64,000 nt of DNA from CAWAWP01 sp963841205 (GCA_963841205.1 CAWJCH010000031.1:8262-72261); one strand, 5' to 3'. Shown: positions 43,165 to 52,669, counted from the first letter of the stretch. The notes: a model not told the origin generated them from the sequence alone. Made by a program: numbers and translations.

Positions 43165-43551
43165 CTACTTGCCCTTTTGATTCTGGACGTAGCGTGTGAG
43201 CGTTTCCAGCGCGACGCCGCCAGTCGTGGCGACACCGTACGAATTGGTCCACGGCGAGGGTAGCCGCCGCTTCAGCGCGGGAAACTCCTCGCGCAAGGTA
43301 TGAGAGCAGTAGCCGTTGAGCAGCTTCATCAGGCGGCGAATGCCGAGCTGCGGGTCACAACCCACGAGCAGATGCACGTGCTCGGGCATGACCGCAAGCT
43401 CGATGAGTTCCTGTCCCCACCGTTCGATCTGCTCGGCAAGCGTCGTTTTGAGCCGTTCATCTATTGGCGACACGAATGCCGTGCGCCGCTATTTCAGGCA
43501 GAAGACGACGTGATATCGAGAGACATAGACGACGTTATTGTTGCTACGCAT
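43165..43551 (-). pseudogene. tnpA: IS200/IS605 TnpA transposase with premature stop
   Basis: HUH (Y1) single-strand transposase. The frame from ATG 43551 reads MRSNNNVVYVSRYHVVFCLK then TAG, then RRTAFVSPIDERLKTTLAEQ. Relatives have Tyr (LKYRR) at the TAG, so it is a nonsense change at codon 21. Downstream all key parts remain: HUH motif AVMPEHVHLLVGC, LRRLMKLLNGY-type helix, LKRRLPSPWTNSYGVATTGG and the Tyr nucleophile region ETLTRYVQNQKGK. It could restart internally but would lose the first strands. Confidence 0.75.
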
Positions 43552-43575
43552 GTTGCCCATGCAAGCAGTGTATCA

Positions 43576-43602
43576 TAGTAGATATCATGCTGTCAACTAC
43601 TA
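43576..43602. repeat. Candidate left-end hairpin of the IS605 element
   Basis: TAGTAG (43576-43581) pairs with CTACTA (43597-43602) in an AT-rich patch 25 bases upstream of tnpA. IS605 left ends carry such small hairpins read as single strands by TnpA. Confidence 0.4.
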
Positions 43603-43639
43603 CGACGCCATCGCCGCCTATGGGCGGCCCAGCTTTCAT

Positions 43640-43661
43640 CCCCCTGCCTGAAGGCAAGGGG
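43640..43661. repeat. Hairpin with TGAA loop
   Basis: CCCCTGCC-TGAA-GGCAAGGGG, imperfect by one bulge. It lies between the IS605 copy-1 left end and the membrane protein gene at 43722. Confidence 0.55.
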
Positions 43662-43721
43662 CTTCAGCCGGTATTAGCTAACCGCGCTCAAGGATCCCGC
43701 GCCTTCAACGCCCTGGACTCC

Positions 43722-44231
43722 CTAAATCACCGACGCATCGTAGGCGTCGAGGCGCCAGCCACCGTCCACATAGATCAGCGTGCACATCCCACTGGTAGCG
43801 GCTGCCGTGCCGCGCACCAGCGTGATCTGCGCCTGCGCCTGCCCGTTCGCCGTCGTCGTGGCGCTCGCCGCGCACCGCGTCACGCTGCCCGCCGCGATGT
43901 CGAGTTGGCGCTGACTCGCCGCGAACTCCGCCTCCGCGCCGTTAGCCTGCTGCATGGCGGAGAGCAGTCCGTAGAGGTTCGCGTACCCCTGCCCCAGCAG
44001 ATCGGTGCAGATCTCGTGCGCAGTGCCGTCCGGCGTGGGCAGCGACGGCTGTGCGCTCCCCTGTAGCACCGTCAGGACCAGCCCGCCGATGGCACAGAAC
44101 GCCAAACCGCAGATCACGCCCAGCAACAGCGGCACACGCCCCAAGGGACCCAGCCAGCGCGGCGTACCGCCCCTTTCGCGCACGCTCGATTGATTGTCCC
44201 TGCGCCGTGCGGCTGCATACTGCTGATCCAT
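43722..44231 (-). CDS. Hypothetical membrane-anchored exported protein, 169 aa
   Basis: Start MDQQYAAARRRDNQSS with GAGGGG before it. A basic N terminus precedes one transmembrane helix (VPLLLGVICGLAFCAIGGLV). The outer part has a helical region (GQGYANLYGLLSAMQQANG, EFAASQRQLDIAAGSVT) and a beta-strand end (QAQAQITLVRGTA, TLIYVDGGWRLDAYD) resembling an NTF2-like or DUF4878-type fold; two Cys could form a disulfide. Sandwiched between two IS605/TnpB copies. Confidence 0.55.
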   Translation of the reverse strand: MDQQYAAARRRDNQSSVRERGGTPRWLGPLGRVPLLLGVICGLAFCAIGGLVLTVLQGSAQPSLPTPDGTAHEICTDLLGQGYANLYGLLSAMQQANGAEAEFAASQRQLDIAAGSVTRCAASATTTANGQAQAQITLVRGTAAATSGMCTLIYVDGGWRLDAYDASVI

Positions 44232-44441
44232 GCGCCCCTCATCCTCGTCGCCTCGCGGATGCTCCAGTATATTCAGCCGACGCGCGGCGGCACAACGCGG
44301 CCAGCCCAAACGGCGCGCACGGTTATGAGGCCGTTGCCTCAGCGCGCGGTCGCATGGTACGCCCTCCTGCGACCGCGCGCGCGACCGACGCGCGCCGCCG
44401 ACGCGCGCCGCTCACCCCCTATCAAAGGTGGCGGCTGAGTG

Positions 44442-44462
44442 CCCCTGCCTTTCGGCATGGGG
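44442..44462. repeat. Hairpin with TTTC loop
   Basis: CCCCTGCC-TTTC-GGCATGGGG, upstream of tnpB copy 2. Likely the outer end of that element or a solo end. Confidence 0.5.
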
Positions 44463-44504
44463 GTGAAAACCGTTCGCCCGCAGGGCGACTTCTGTTCCCA
44501 CCGC

Positions 44505-44534
44505 TTGCCTGCCTCGCATCCTATGGGGTACAAT
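44505..44534 (+). promoter_or_regulatory. Possible promoter of tnpB copy 2
   Basis: TTGCCT (44505-44510), 18-base spacer, TACAAT (44529-44534). The ATG follows 4 bases later, so a transcript would be almost leaderless. Confidence 0.4.
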
Positions 44535-44538
44535 TAGG

Positions 44539-45711
44539 ATGAGAGAACATTTGAGTACCGGTTGTATCCCAATCGTGCCCAGCGCCAGCAACTCATGGCT
44601 TGCCTCATGGAGTCGCGAGCCATCTAGAACGAGATGCTGTCCAGCCTGAAAGCGCAGTACGACGCGGACGGCACGTTTCCCACGAAGTATGACCTGACGG
44701 CGCGCTTCAAGGGACGTAGTGGCGGCAGTGTGCCCGCCACTACGATACAAACCTTGGCCGACCGCCTTCAGCAAGGCGCTCAAGCGGTATCTCCAGATGA
44801 AGGACCTTGGCCTGCCCGCGGGGTTCCCACGGTTCAAGACGCCCAATCGCTGGCAGTGCATCCAATTGCGCCAATACGCCGTGAGTCGGGATGTCTGGCT
44901 GGATGAGGACGGGGCGCATCTGCATGTGCCTGCCAAACTGGGACAACTGATCAAAATCAAACTGCACCGTCCATTGGAAGGTACGCCGGCCATGGCGAAT
45001 CTCGTGTTGCGGGCGGACGGGCACTGGTACGCGCTGATCGTTTGCGAGACGGTCCCCCAGGAGGCCTTCGGCCAGGCGCATCCCACGCAAACAACGTGCA
45101 TGCACGCGGCGATTGGGCTGGACGTGGGCTTGAAGGTGTTCCTGGCCGACTCCGATGGCGGTTTCGTGGAGAACCCGCGCTACTACCAGAGCGGACAGCA
45201 GCATCTTGCCAGGGCGCAGCGCGTCAGCGACCGGCGCACAAAGGGGAGCCGCCGCGGGCGCACGGCCAAGCGCGAGGTGGCGAAAAAGCACTTGAAGGTT
45301 GCTCGTCAGCGACGTGATTTTCATTTCAAAACGGCCAAGCACTACGCGGAGCGGTATCGCCACCTGTGCGTGGAAGACCTCAACGTGGCGGGGATGGTGC
45401 GCAATCACCATCTCGCCAAGAGCATTCACGACGCGAGCTGGGGTGCGTTCCTCGACATCCTCACGGATAAGACTGAGAGGGCCGATCACGCGGTGGTGCG
45501 AGTACCCGCGCGCTTCACGACGCAGAAGTGCCACCGCTGCGAGGAGTACGTCCAGAAGAGCCTGAGCGTGCGGACGCATATCTGTCCCTCCTGTGGCATG
45601 GCGGAAGATCGCGACGTGGACGCGGCCAAGAACATTTTACGGGCGGGGGCACCGCCTTCGGGGACGGGAGCCGATGGGCTGCCAGATGAACTGAGAAGCC
45701 CCCGGCTGTAG
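44539..45711 (+). pseudogene. tnpB: TnpB RNA-guided nuclease, copy 2, with decayed N terminus
   Basis: The N-terminal part reads FEYRLYPNRAQRQQLMACLM ESRAI then TAG (44625-44627) then NEMLSSLKAQYDADGTFPTK; relatives have Tyr at the TAG. Near 44765 the frame changes from TIQTLADRL to SKALKRYLQMKDLGLP. After that the protein is intact: RuvC-I IGLDVGLKVF, RuvC-II LCVEDLNVAGM, zinc ribbon CHRCEEYVQKS... ICPSC, and RuvC-III DRDVDAAKNI. It belongs to a different TnpB subfamily from copy 1. The end overlaps the right-end hairpin. Confidence 0.75.
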
Positions 45712-45719
45712 CCGCGGGG
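45699..45719 (+). ncRNA. TnpB right-end hairpin, likely omega RNA core (copy 2)
   Basis: CCCCCGGC-TGTA-GCCGCGGGG overlaps the stop of tnpB copy 2 and ends 25 bases before the GH36 start. In TnpB systems the guide RNA scaffold comes from this strand and region. Confidence 0.5.
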
Positions 45720-45743
45720 AGTTGTCACAGAAGTGAAACGCCG

Positions 45744-48197
45744 ATGACCGCAACGAAAACGACCCAGTTGGGCGACATCACCTGCACCCGTGAGCCGGGG
45801 GCAGACGGCGACGCGCTCCGCCTCATCGCCCCATCGCTCGCGGTAGAATGGGCCGCCGACGGTCAACTGAGCCTCTCACTCCCCGGCGACCGCCATACCT
45901 TCATTGCCGGTGGCTTGCTGATCGAGGCGACACCGGCCGCCGCGCGCCGCCTGAACCTCTACGGCCCCATGCGCGTTGCCCCCGTAGGCACGTCGCCCGA
46001 TCCCATGCCGTTTCACGATGCGCAGGGGTCAGGACTCAGCGTGACGCGCGCCTTTCAGGCCGAAAAGCTACCCGTCGCGGCAGAGGTCGAGCTCCGCGTC
46101 TACGCGGGCCAGCCAGCCGTCGCGCTGCGCATGACGCTGCGGAACACGGGAGCAGAGGCGGTCGCCCTGCGGCGAGCATTCCCTTTCGTCAGTGGCGCGT
46201 GGTGGAAGCGTGGCTCGCTGCGCCTCGCTGGTCGTTCATCCGGCCTCTCCGTCTTCAAAAACGGCTGGCAGTCGTGGAGCTATGCCGGCGGGCTGCCGCA
46301 GGGCAGGCGCGATCCGCGACCGCGCGTGCGCACGATGGTCGTCTGGCACAGCCCCGGTGGTGCGCAGCCGTCGCAGCCCTACGGCGGCGGCGTGGATGTG
46401 GTCAGCGAAGAGATGGGCATGCTCGGCGACTCCGCGCTGCCCACCGCGCTGCTGACCGGCTTCCTCTCAGCGAATAGCTGGCTCGGCCAGGTCTACTATG
46501 CGCGCAACGACGGCGCGCTCGCCGCTACCGTGCTCCTCGACGGCGTCGTGCTGGAGCCAGGCGCGTCCTTGGCGCTGCCGCCGCTCTGGCTCGCGCTCGG
46601 CCCGCAATCAGCGCTGCCCCCCGCCTACGCCGAGGCCGTCGCCGCCGAGCTGGGCACGCGTCCGAGCCAGCCGCCGCCGACCGGCTGGTGCAGCTGGTAC
46701 TACTACTTCACCGGCGTCAGCGAACCGGGCGTTGTCGAGAATCTAGCGGCGCTCCGTTCACTGGAGAAGCGCGTCCCGGTGGACTTGGTGCAGATCGATG
46801 ACGGCTACCAGACTTCCATCGGCGACTGGCTCAGCATCAATGCCAAGTTCCCCTCGGGCATGGCCGCCTTGGCGCAGCGCATCCGCGGCGACGGGTATCG
46901 TCCCGGCCTCTGGCTCGCCCCGTTCACCGTCTCCGCCAACAGCCTGCTCGCCCGCGATCACCCCGACTGGCTCGTGCGCGACGCGAACGGCAAGGCCGCC
47001 TTCGCCGGCCACAACTGGAACGCGGACCTTCACGCGCTCGACACGACGCATCCCGGCGCGCGCGACTGGCTTCGTGACGTCTTCAGCACCATCGTCCGCC
47101 AGTGGGGCTACGACTACCTCAAGCTCGACTTCCTCGCCTGTGGCGCGCTCGAAGGCCAGCGCCACGACCCGCGCGCCACACGGGCCAGCGCGCTCCGCGA
47201 CGGCCTCGCCCTCATCCGCGAGATCGTCGGCGATGACATCTACATCCTCGGCTGCGGCTGCCCGCTGCTCAACGCCGTCGGCATCGTCGACGCCATGCGC
47301 ATCGGACCCGACAGCGCGCCGTACTGGGCGCCGCGCTATGAGGGCGTCCCGGTCCCATTCAGCGAGGCGCACGCCCTGCCGACGATGGAGGGCGCCATCC
47401 GCAACACGCTCATGCGCGCCTGGATGCACCCCACGTTCTGGACCAACGATCCAGACTGCCTGCTGGTCCGCGAGCTCCGCTCCGAGCTATCCCTCGACGA
47501 GGTGCGCGCCTTCGCCACGGCAGTCGGCCTGACCGGCGGCATGGTCGTCGTCTCGGATCGCCTACCTGATCTCCCCAGCGAACGCCTAGAAATACTGGCG
47601 CGGCTGCTCCCGCCGCTCGCCGCCCGCGCGCTGCCCAGTGACTATTTCGCCTACGGCATCCCGCCCCGCGCGACCGTCACGCTGGAGGGCGCGGTGGGGA
47701 CGGTACACCTCGTCGGCCTCTTTAATGGCACCACGCGCGACCGCGAGGCATCGCTGACCTGGAGCGAGCTTGGCCTGCCGCGGGGAGCGTACCATGCCAC
47801 CGAGTTCTGGTCGGGCGCGTACCTCGGCGTCTCGCCCAGCAGCATCAGCGTCCGCATCGCGCCGCATGGGGCTGCGCTGCTCGCCCTGCGTCCCGCCACC
47901 GAAGAGCCGACGTTACTCTCCACCAGCTTCCACATCTCACAGGGCGCCCATGACGTGACAGCGTGGCGCTATGATCCGGATGCGCGCGAACTGAGCTGGC
48001 GCTCGTCGCTCGGCCACACCGCCAGCGGCGCCTTCACGCTCTGGCTGCCAGGGGGACGCTCGCCCCAGCGCGTCGTCGCCAGCAACGGAGCGTCCGCGCG
48101 CTGGCGCCGCAATCCGTCTGGCGAGGTCGTCGTGACGGCAGAGGTCCGTGACGAGGCCGAGTTCGTGCTGACACTCGACGGCGAACCATACTGTTAG
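45744..48197 (+). CDS. Alpha-galactosidase (GH36)
   Basis: 817 aa. Releases alpha-1,6-linked galactose from melibiose and raffinose-type sugars. N-terminal beta-supersandwich (about 1-300, with LSVFKNGWQSWSYAGG), then the TIM barrel: PPPTGWCSWYYYFTGVSEPG, VDLVQIDDGYQTSIGDWLS, RPGLWLAPFTVSANS, the nucleophile Asp462 in YDYLKLDFLACGAL, YILGCGCPLLNA and the acid/base Asp523 in DAMRIGPDSAPYW. A C-terminal beta domain follows. No signal peptide, so it is intracellular. It starts right after tnpB copy 2, so its own promoter is probably inside the element end. Confidence 0.88.
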   Translation: MTATKTTQLGDITCTREPGADGDALRLIAPSLAVEWAADGQLSLSLPGDRHTFIAGGLLIEATPAAARRLNLYGPMRVAPVGTSPDPMPFHDAQGSGLSVTRAFQAEKLPVAAEVELRVYAGQPAVALRMTLRNTGAEAVALRRAFPFVSGAWWKRGSLRLAGRSSGLSVFKNGWQSWSYAGGLPQGRRDPRPRVRTMVVWHSPGGAQPSQPYGGGVDVVSEEMGMLGDSALPTALLTGFLSANSWLGQVYYARNDGALAATVLLDGVVLEPGASLALPPLWLALGPQSALPPAYAEAVAAELGTRPSQPPPTGWCSWYYYFTGVSEPGVVENLAALRSLEKRVPVDLVQIDDGYQTSIGDWLSINAKFPSGMAALAQRIRGDGYRPGLWLAPFTVSANSLLARDHPDWLVRDANGKAAFAGHNWNADLHALDTTHPGARDWLRDVFSTIVRQWGYDYLKLDFLACGALEGQRHDPRATRASALRDGLALIREIVGDDIYILGCGCPLLNAVGIVDAMRIGPDSAPYWAPRYEGVPVPFSEAHALPTMEGAIRNTLMRAWMHPTFWTNDPDCLLVRELRSELSLDEVRAFATAVGLTGGMVVVSDRLPDLPSERLEILARLLPPLAARALPSDYFAYGIPPRATVTLEGAVGTVHLVGLFNGTTRDREASLTWSELGLPRGAYHATEFWSGAYLGVSPSSISVRIAPHGAALLALRPATEEPTLLSTSFHISQGAHDVTAWRYDPDARELSWRSSLGHTASGAFTLWLPGGRSPQRVVASNGASARWRRNPSGEVVVTAEVRDEAEFVLTLDGEPYC

Positions 48198-48243
48198 AGC
48201 CGACTCCATCGCATGTGTGGCCAACTCACCAGTAAGGGATTCG

Positions 48244-48261
48244 CGCGGCCTTCAGGCCGCG
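48244..48261. repeat. Perfect hairpin CGCGGCC-TTCA-GGCCGCG
   Basis: 7-bp stem, TTCA loop, between the GH36 stop and the ABM gene. Could terminate or process the GH36 transcript; same class as those at 48686 and 48745. Confidence 0.7.
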
Positions 48262-48305
48262 ATTCACTCAACATCCGACGAGTTCCCAGTGCAAGGAGCA
48301 GAACC

Positions 48306-48596
48306 ATGATCGTAAGCATGTTCCAGGTGCGCGTGCCGGAGCAGGCCGTCCCGCGCTTCGAGCAGAGCTGGCAGCAGCGCGCGGGCCGCGTGGACGCGAT
48401 GCCTGGCTTCCGCGGCCTTGAGGTGCTGCGCGACGGCAACGAGGCCGGCCACTACATCGTGCTCACCCGCTGGGAGACGCGCGAAGACTACGAGCGCTGG
48501 GCCAACAGCCCAGAATTCACCGCAGGCCACGCCAACGCCGGCCAGTCTGGCGCGCAGGGCAGCGGTGTCGACTTCTACGAAGTCGTCCGGTCCTAG
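48306..48596 (+). CDS. ABM-domain protein (heme-degrading monooxygenase type), 96 aa
   Basis: AAGGAG lies 7 bases before ATG. The ferredoxin-like antibiotic-biosynthesis-monooxygenase fold is clear: MIVSMFQVRVPEQAVPRFEQ, SWQQRAGRVDAMPGFRGLEV, HYIVLTRWETREDYERWANS and a final DFYEVVRS. Relatives include IsdG/HmoB-type heme monooxygenases and many uncharacterised proteins. The downstream His needed by IsdG is not certain here, so the substrate is open. Confidence 0.8.
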   Translation: MIVSMFQVRVPEQAVPRFEQSWQQRAGRVDAMPGFRGLEVLRDGNEAGHYIVLTRWETREDYERWANSPEFTAGHANAGQSGAQGSGVDFYEVVRS

Positions 48597-48685
48597 CGCC
48601 GCAAACCAGGGCCCGTCCGCACCGCGTCACCCCTGAACCACGTCGGATGCTCGGACTCTGTGCCGAGCGTGCATATCACTATTCG

Positions 48686-48705
48686 CCCTGGCCTTCAGGC
48701 CAGGG
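48686..48705. repeat. Perfect hairpin CCCTGGCC-TTCA-GGCCAGGG
   Basis: 8-bp stem with TTCA loop in the 230-base interval between the convergent ABM and metF-type genes. Confidence 0.75.
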
Positions 48706-48744
48706 ATCGGCTCATCCTAACCTGCTGCCGAAACGAGGCATCGA

Positions 48745-48760
48745 GCGGACTTCAGTCCGC
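48745..48760. repeat. Perfect hairpin GCGGAC-TTCA-GTCCGC
   Basis: 6-bp stem with TTCA loop, 39 bases after the previous hairpin. Two such hairpins side by side between convergent genes may act as a two-way transcription end. Confidence 0.7.
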
Positions 48761-48827
48761 GTCGCGCTGCGCCTGCACCCCAGTGCCGCGAGCTGGCGCG
48801 CCAACACACCCGCCCGCCAGCATCCCC

Positions 48828-50876
48828 TCACCGTCTCGCGCCGACCTCCTGCGTCCGCAGCAGCTCGCGCGCCAGGTCCCCGACGAGATCGAAGCGCCCA
48901 TACGACGGCGCGAGATAGCAGCCCTGGATCAGTCCGCGGTCCCGCGCTTCCACTATTACGTCGCGCGCCAGCTCGATCCCCACCTCACGTCCACGGTCGC
49001 CCGCCTCGCGCATGCGCTCCCGCACCGCCTCCGGCACGCTGATCCCCGGCACCTCGTTGTGCAGGTACTCGGCATGCTTCGAGCTATGCAGCGGGATCAT
49101 GCCCAGTAGGATCGGCACGTTGACGGTGCCAAACGTCGCGTTGAAGCGCTCCAGCGGCTCGATGTCGTAGATCGGCTGCGTCATGATGTACTGCGCGCCC
49201 GCATCGAGCTTGTGGCGCAGGCGGTGCAGCTCAAGCTCCGTCTCGGTCAGCAGCGCGTGGTCGTCGCCGTCTTGCGCCGAGACCTCCGCCAGATCGCCAA
49301 CCAGCTTGCGCCGCGCCTGCTCACGCGCCAGGTTGATCGGCTCGTCCTCCATGTTGAGATTCAGCGCCGCGCCGATGTGGAAGCTCGCGGGCATGCCCAG
49401 CGAGGCGCCCGCCGCGTCGCGCCCCTCGTTCATCTCGCGCAAGATGCCGATTAATCCCACCGAATCCACGTCCCACACGCCCGTCAAGTTCGGGTAGTTG
49501 CCGACGCGCACCGGATCGCCCGTCAGCGCCAGGATGTTGTGGATGCCGAGCGCGTGCGCCCCGAGCAGATCGGACTGGATCGCCATCAGGTTGCGGTCGC
49601 GCGTCGTGAAGTGGATGATCGACTCGACGTCAAGCCGCTCCTGCAGCAGCCGCGCCAGCGACATGCAGCTCATCCGCACGCGTGCCATCGGGCTGTCCGC
49701 GATGTTGATGAATTCGACGCCGATCTCGCGCAGGTACGCCGCGCCGTCCAGGATCTTGCCTGGGTTCAGCCCCTTCGGCGGGTCAAGCTCTACACACACG
49801 GCGAACTCGCCCGCCGTCAATGCGCGTTGGAGCCGCGTCGCCGTGGGCCCCTCGCTGGCCGTCTCCACCTGCGGCTCGCGCGTCGCGATATCGGTGAGCG
49901 GGCTGCGTGGCGTGGCAACGCCCACGAAGGCGTGCCCCGACTGCTTCGGCAGGTACTCAGTCAGCGCCCCGCGCATCGCCTCGATGTGCGCTGGCGTCGT
50001 ACCGCAGCAACCACCAATGATGCGCGCCCCCGCCTCGGCGAAGCGGTGCGCATAGTCCGCGAAGTAGCGCGGCGTCGAGTAGTAGAGGAAGCGATTCTCC
50101 ACACGCGCCGGCAATCCGGCGTTCGGCTGCACCGAGAGGTAGATCTCGCGCCGCTCGTCCTGGCTCGCGGCGTGCAGCGCATCGCGCATCTCGTCCAGCG
50201 CGTCCAGCGTTCCGGCGGGGCCGATGCTACAGTTCACGCCAAGCACGTCCACTTCCAGCCGGGCAAGGCTCAGCGCGGCGGCGGCGGGCGTCGTGCCAGA
50301 GAGCATCTGGCCCTCCTCGCCGAACGTCACCTGCGCCACCAGCGGCACGCTGCCGACCTCGCGCGCCGCCAGCACCGCCTGCCGCAGCTCGGCCAAGTTG
50401 GCGAACGTCTCCAGGATCAGCAGATCGACCCCCCGCTCGACCAGCGCCTCGATCTGTTCCCGAAACGCCCCGCGCAGCGCCACCAGCCGCGGATCGTCGT
50501 CCCCCACCAGTGGGATATTGAGCTGCCCCGTCGGGCCGACCGCGCCCGCGACGAAGACCTCCTGCCCCGCCACATCGCGCGCCTCGCGCGCCAGCTCCGT
50601 CGCGCGCCGGTTGATCAGCCGCGTCTTCTCGGCCAGCCCATAGCCGGCCAGCTTCACCGCATTCGCGCCAAACGTGTTCGTCTCGATGATCTGCGCCCCC
50701 GCGCGGATGTAGTCGCGGTGGATCTCCTGCACCAGCCCAGGATCCGTGAGCACCAGCTCGTCGAAGCAGCGCCCGTGAACGATGCTTTCGGGCGCGCGTG
50801 CATAGAGCACCGTCCCCATCGCCCCGTCACAGAGCAGCGGCCCCTGCCGCAGTCGTTCGAGGAACGGCTCGCTCAT
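48828..50876 (-). CDS. Bifunctional homocysteine S-methyltransferase / 5,10-methylenetetrahydrofolate reductase
   Basis: 682 aa. Start MSEPFLERLRQGPLLCDGAM. Residues 1 to about 300 are the zinc-dependent homocysteine methyltransferase: DGAMGTVLYARAPESI, IETNTFGANAVKL, LLILETFANLAELRQAVLAA, VLGVNCSIGPAGTLDAL and GARIIGGCCGTTPAHIEAMR, with zinc Cys in the last two. From about 330 the MTHFR domain follows: EFAVCVELDPPKGLNPGKIL, NIADSPMARVRMSC, NLMAIQSDLLGAHALGIHNI, LALTGDPVRVGNYPN and QYIMTQPIYDIEPLERF. The fusion makes the methyl donor and uses it for methionine. No riboswitch is recognisable upstream. Confidence 0.9.
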   Translation of the reverse strand: MSEPFLERLRQGPLLCDGAMGTVLYARAPESIVHGRCFDELVLTDPGLVQEIHRDYIRAGAQIIETNTFGANAVKLAGYGLAEKTRLINRRATELAREARDVAGQEVFVAGAVGPTGQLNIPLVGDDDPRLVALRGAFREQIEALVERGVDLLILETFANLAELRQAVLAAREVGSVPLVAQVTFGEEGQMLSGTTPAAAALSLARLEVDVLGVNCSIGPAGTLDALDEMRDALHAASQDERREIYLSVQPNAGLPARVENRFLYYSTPRYFADYAHRFAEAGARIIGGCCGTTPAHIEAMRGALTEYLPKQSGHAFVGVATPRSPLTDIATREPQVETASEGPTATRLQRALTAGEFAVCVELDPPKGLNPGKILDGAAYLREIGVEFINIADSPMARVRMSCMSLARLLQERLDVESIIHFTTRDRNLMAIQSDLLGAHALGIHNILALTGDPVRVGNYPNLTGVWDVDSVGLIGILREMNEGRDAAGASLGMPASFHIGAALNLNMEDEPINLAREQARRKLVGDLAEVSAQDGDDHALLTETELELHRLRHKLDAGAQYIMTQPIYDIEPLERFNATFGTVNVPILLGMIPLHSSKHAEYLHNEVPGISVPEAVRERMREAGDRGREVGIELARDVIVEARDRGLIQGCYLAPSYGRFDLVGDLARELLRTQEVGARR

Positions 50877-51388
50877 ACGGATAGCTCCTTGACTGTGCGC
50901 CGTGGCCGCGAGGTTTGTGGGCCAGTATGACCCATTCGAGCGCGTCAAACCGGCCAGATGTTTCAGCGTATTCCGCGATAGATGGCGGTTCTGCCAGTAT
51001 AGCAGCCCATGCCGCCGACCGCGTCCGCCCACTCCAATCAGCCGACAAACACGAAACGTCTCCCCCCGGCAACGCTGAAGAACTCGCTACCCAGGTCCCC
51101 AAAGCGCCCGTACGGCTCCGAGTCTGCGCAGGCGGGCCTCGCAGCGGCACGCCACCCAAGGCGCGGTTTCAACCGTCGGCGTTTCTCCTGCCTCTGCCTC
51201 CCCTCTCAGGGAGAGGTCCAGCGCAGCGCAGTCCCTCCAGTCGTTCCGAGGAGGGCCGGGGTGAAATCCGTCCTGGCCGTGAAGCTCCTCCCCTCATACC
51301 CTCCTCTCCGCGCCCTCCTCCCTCCGCGTCCTCTATGAACGCTGTGGTTGATCTCTGCCGTCACCCGCCCGTCGGCCGCGTACCCGCA
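50877..51388. other. Divergent intergenic region before rpsB
   Basis: Over 500 bases with no convincing gene. Contains CCTCTC-AGG-GAGAGG near 51210 and TATACT-like motifs on the minus strand near 51000. Frames are Pro/Arg/Ser-rich. Confidence 0.35.
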
Positions 51389-51417
51389 TTGCGCCTCGCT
51401 TCGTCATATGATATACT
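51389..51417 (+). promoter_or_regulatory. rpsB operon promoter
   Basis: TTGCGC (51389-51394), 17-base spacer, TATACT (51412-51417). The predicted leader is about 150 bases, long enough for S2 autoregulation, as known in other bacteria. Confidence 0.55.
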
Positions 51418-51572
51418 GCCCCGAGTGTGCGCCCGTTTCGCGAGGAATGCGCGCGCTCACCAATTTCACACGCCTCCCAATCGTTTGGGTCCCTGGGCAT
51501 GCGCGGCATGCTCCTCCAGACGGCGCGACGGAGGCGGAGGAAGCACCAGATTCAAGGGAGGACTCTCGCCTC

Positions 51573-52460
51573 GTGGCCACAAATGTCGCATCAATGAAGC
51601 AACTGCTGGAAGCTGGCGTCCATTTCGGGCACCAGACGCGCCGCTGGAATCCGAAGATGCGCCCGTTCATCTTCACCGCGCGCAACGGCATCCACATCCT
51701 CGATCTGCAGCAGACCGTCTCGCGCCTCAACGAGGCGTACAAATTCGTCGCCAATACCGTCGCCAACGGCGACTCCGTGCTCTTCGTCGGCACCAAGAAG
51801 CAGGCGCAAGAGGCCATCGCCGAGGCCGCAACGGCTGCCGGCCAGTTCTACGTCAACCAGCGCTGGCTCGGCGGCATGCTCACCAACTTCGAGACCATCC
51901 AGAAGCGCATCCGCTTCCTGCGCGATCTCGAGGCCCGCAAAGAGCGCGGCGACTTCGAGCGCCTGCCCAAGAAAGAGGCGCAGGGCCTGCAAGACGAGCT
52001 CGATCGCCTGACCAGGCTGCTCGGCGGCATCAAGGACATGCGCCGCCTGCCGGGCGCCATCTTCGTCATCGACACCAAGAAGGAGCACACCGCCGTGCTC
52101 GAGGCGCGGCGGCTGGAGATCCCCGTGGTCGCGCTGGCCGACACCAACACCGACCCCGACGAGATGGACTATCCTATCCCGGCCAACGACGACGCCATCC
52201 GCGCGGTGAAGCTGCTCGCCGACAAGATGTCGGAGGCCGCCGCCGAGGGACGCCGCCAGCGCGAGGCCCAGATCAAGGACCGCGCCGAGGCCGGCGAGCG
52301 CGAGCGCGCCGTCACCGCGGCGCCCGTCAGCCTGGAAGAGTTCGGCATCTCCGAGGATGAGGCCAATGCGGCCCCGCCCGCCGAGGCGCCCGCAGTTGCC
52401 GAAACGCCCACCACCGCCGAAGCACCGGCAGCCGCCGAGTCCGCGACGGTCGAAGCATAA
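51573..52460 (+). CDS. rpsB: 30S ribosomal protein S2
   Basis: 295 aa. GTG start with GGGAGGA about 10 bases upstream gives VATNVASMKQLLEAGVHFGH, the usual S2 N terminus. Further motifs: QTRRWNPKMRPFIFTARNGI, VLFVGTKKQAQEAIAEAATA, QRWLGGMLTNFETI, AIFVIDTKKEHTAVLEARRL and VALADTNTDPDEMDYPIPAN. The last about 55 residues are an Ala/Pro/Glu-rich tail not needed for the fold. This is the last non-mobile gene in the window with an undisturbed frame. Confidence 0.95.
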   Translation: MATNVASMKQLLEAGVHFGHQTRRWNPKMRPFIFTARNGIHILDLQQTVSRLNEAYKFVANTVANGDSVLFVGTKKQAQEAIAEAATAAGQFYVNQRWLGGMLTNFETIQKRIRFLRDLEARKERGDFERLPKKEAQGLQDELDRLTRLLGGIKDMRRLPGAIFVIDTKKEHTAVLEARRLEIPVVALADTNTDPDEMDYPIPANDDAIRAVKLLADKMSEAAAEGRRQREAQIKDRAEAGERERAVTAAPVSLEEFGISEDEANAAPPAEAPAVAETPTTAEAPAAAESATVEA

Positions 52461-52669
52461 GTCACCTTCCGCGCCTCGTGGAGGTGTGGAGCGTTCCGAG
52501 CGCGCGGCACAGCCCGGTGTGCCGCGCGTTTGTGTGCCTGCGAGATTGGTCGAGATCGCACTCGCGTGCGCGCCCAGCCGAGTCACGCATGGTACGATGG
52601 AATCCGCCGGGAAAACAGCGCCACGTTGCGCCACAAAACGCCGCGTGTGGGGAGTGAGATACAGAGGCT

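Noticed and set aside
43165..44627. Possible TAG recoding: TAG replaces a conserved Tyr in both tnpA copy 1 and tnpB copy 2.
   Set aside because: TAG also ends ordinary genes here (GH36, cupin, Arc-like), so it is a normal stop. Tyr codons are one change from TAG, which fits decay.
50877..51030. S-adenosylmethionine or cobalamin riboswitch before the methionine/folate enzyme.
   Set aside because: No conserved box or convincing multi-stem structure could be recognised in the leader.
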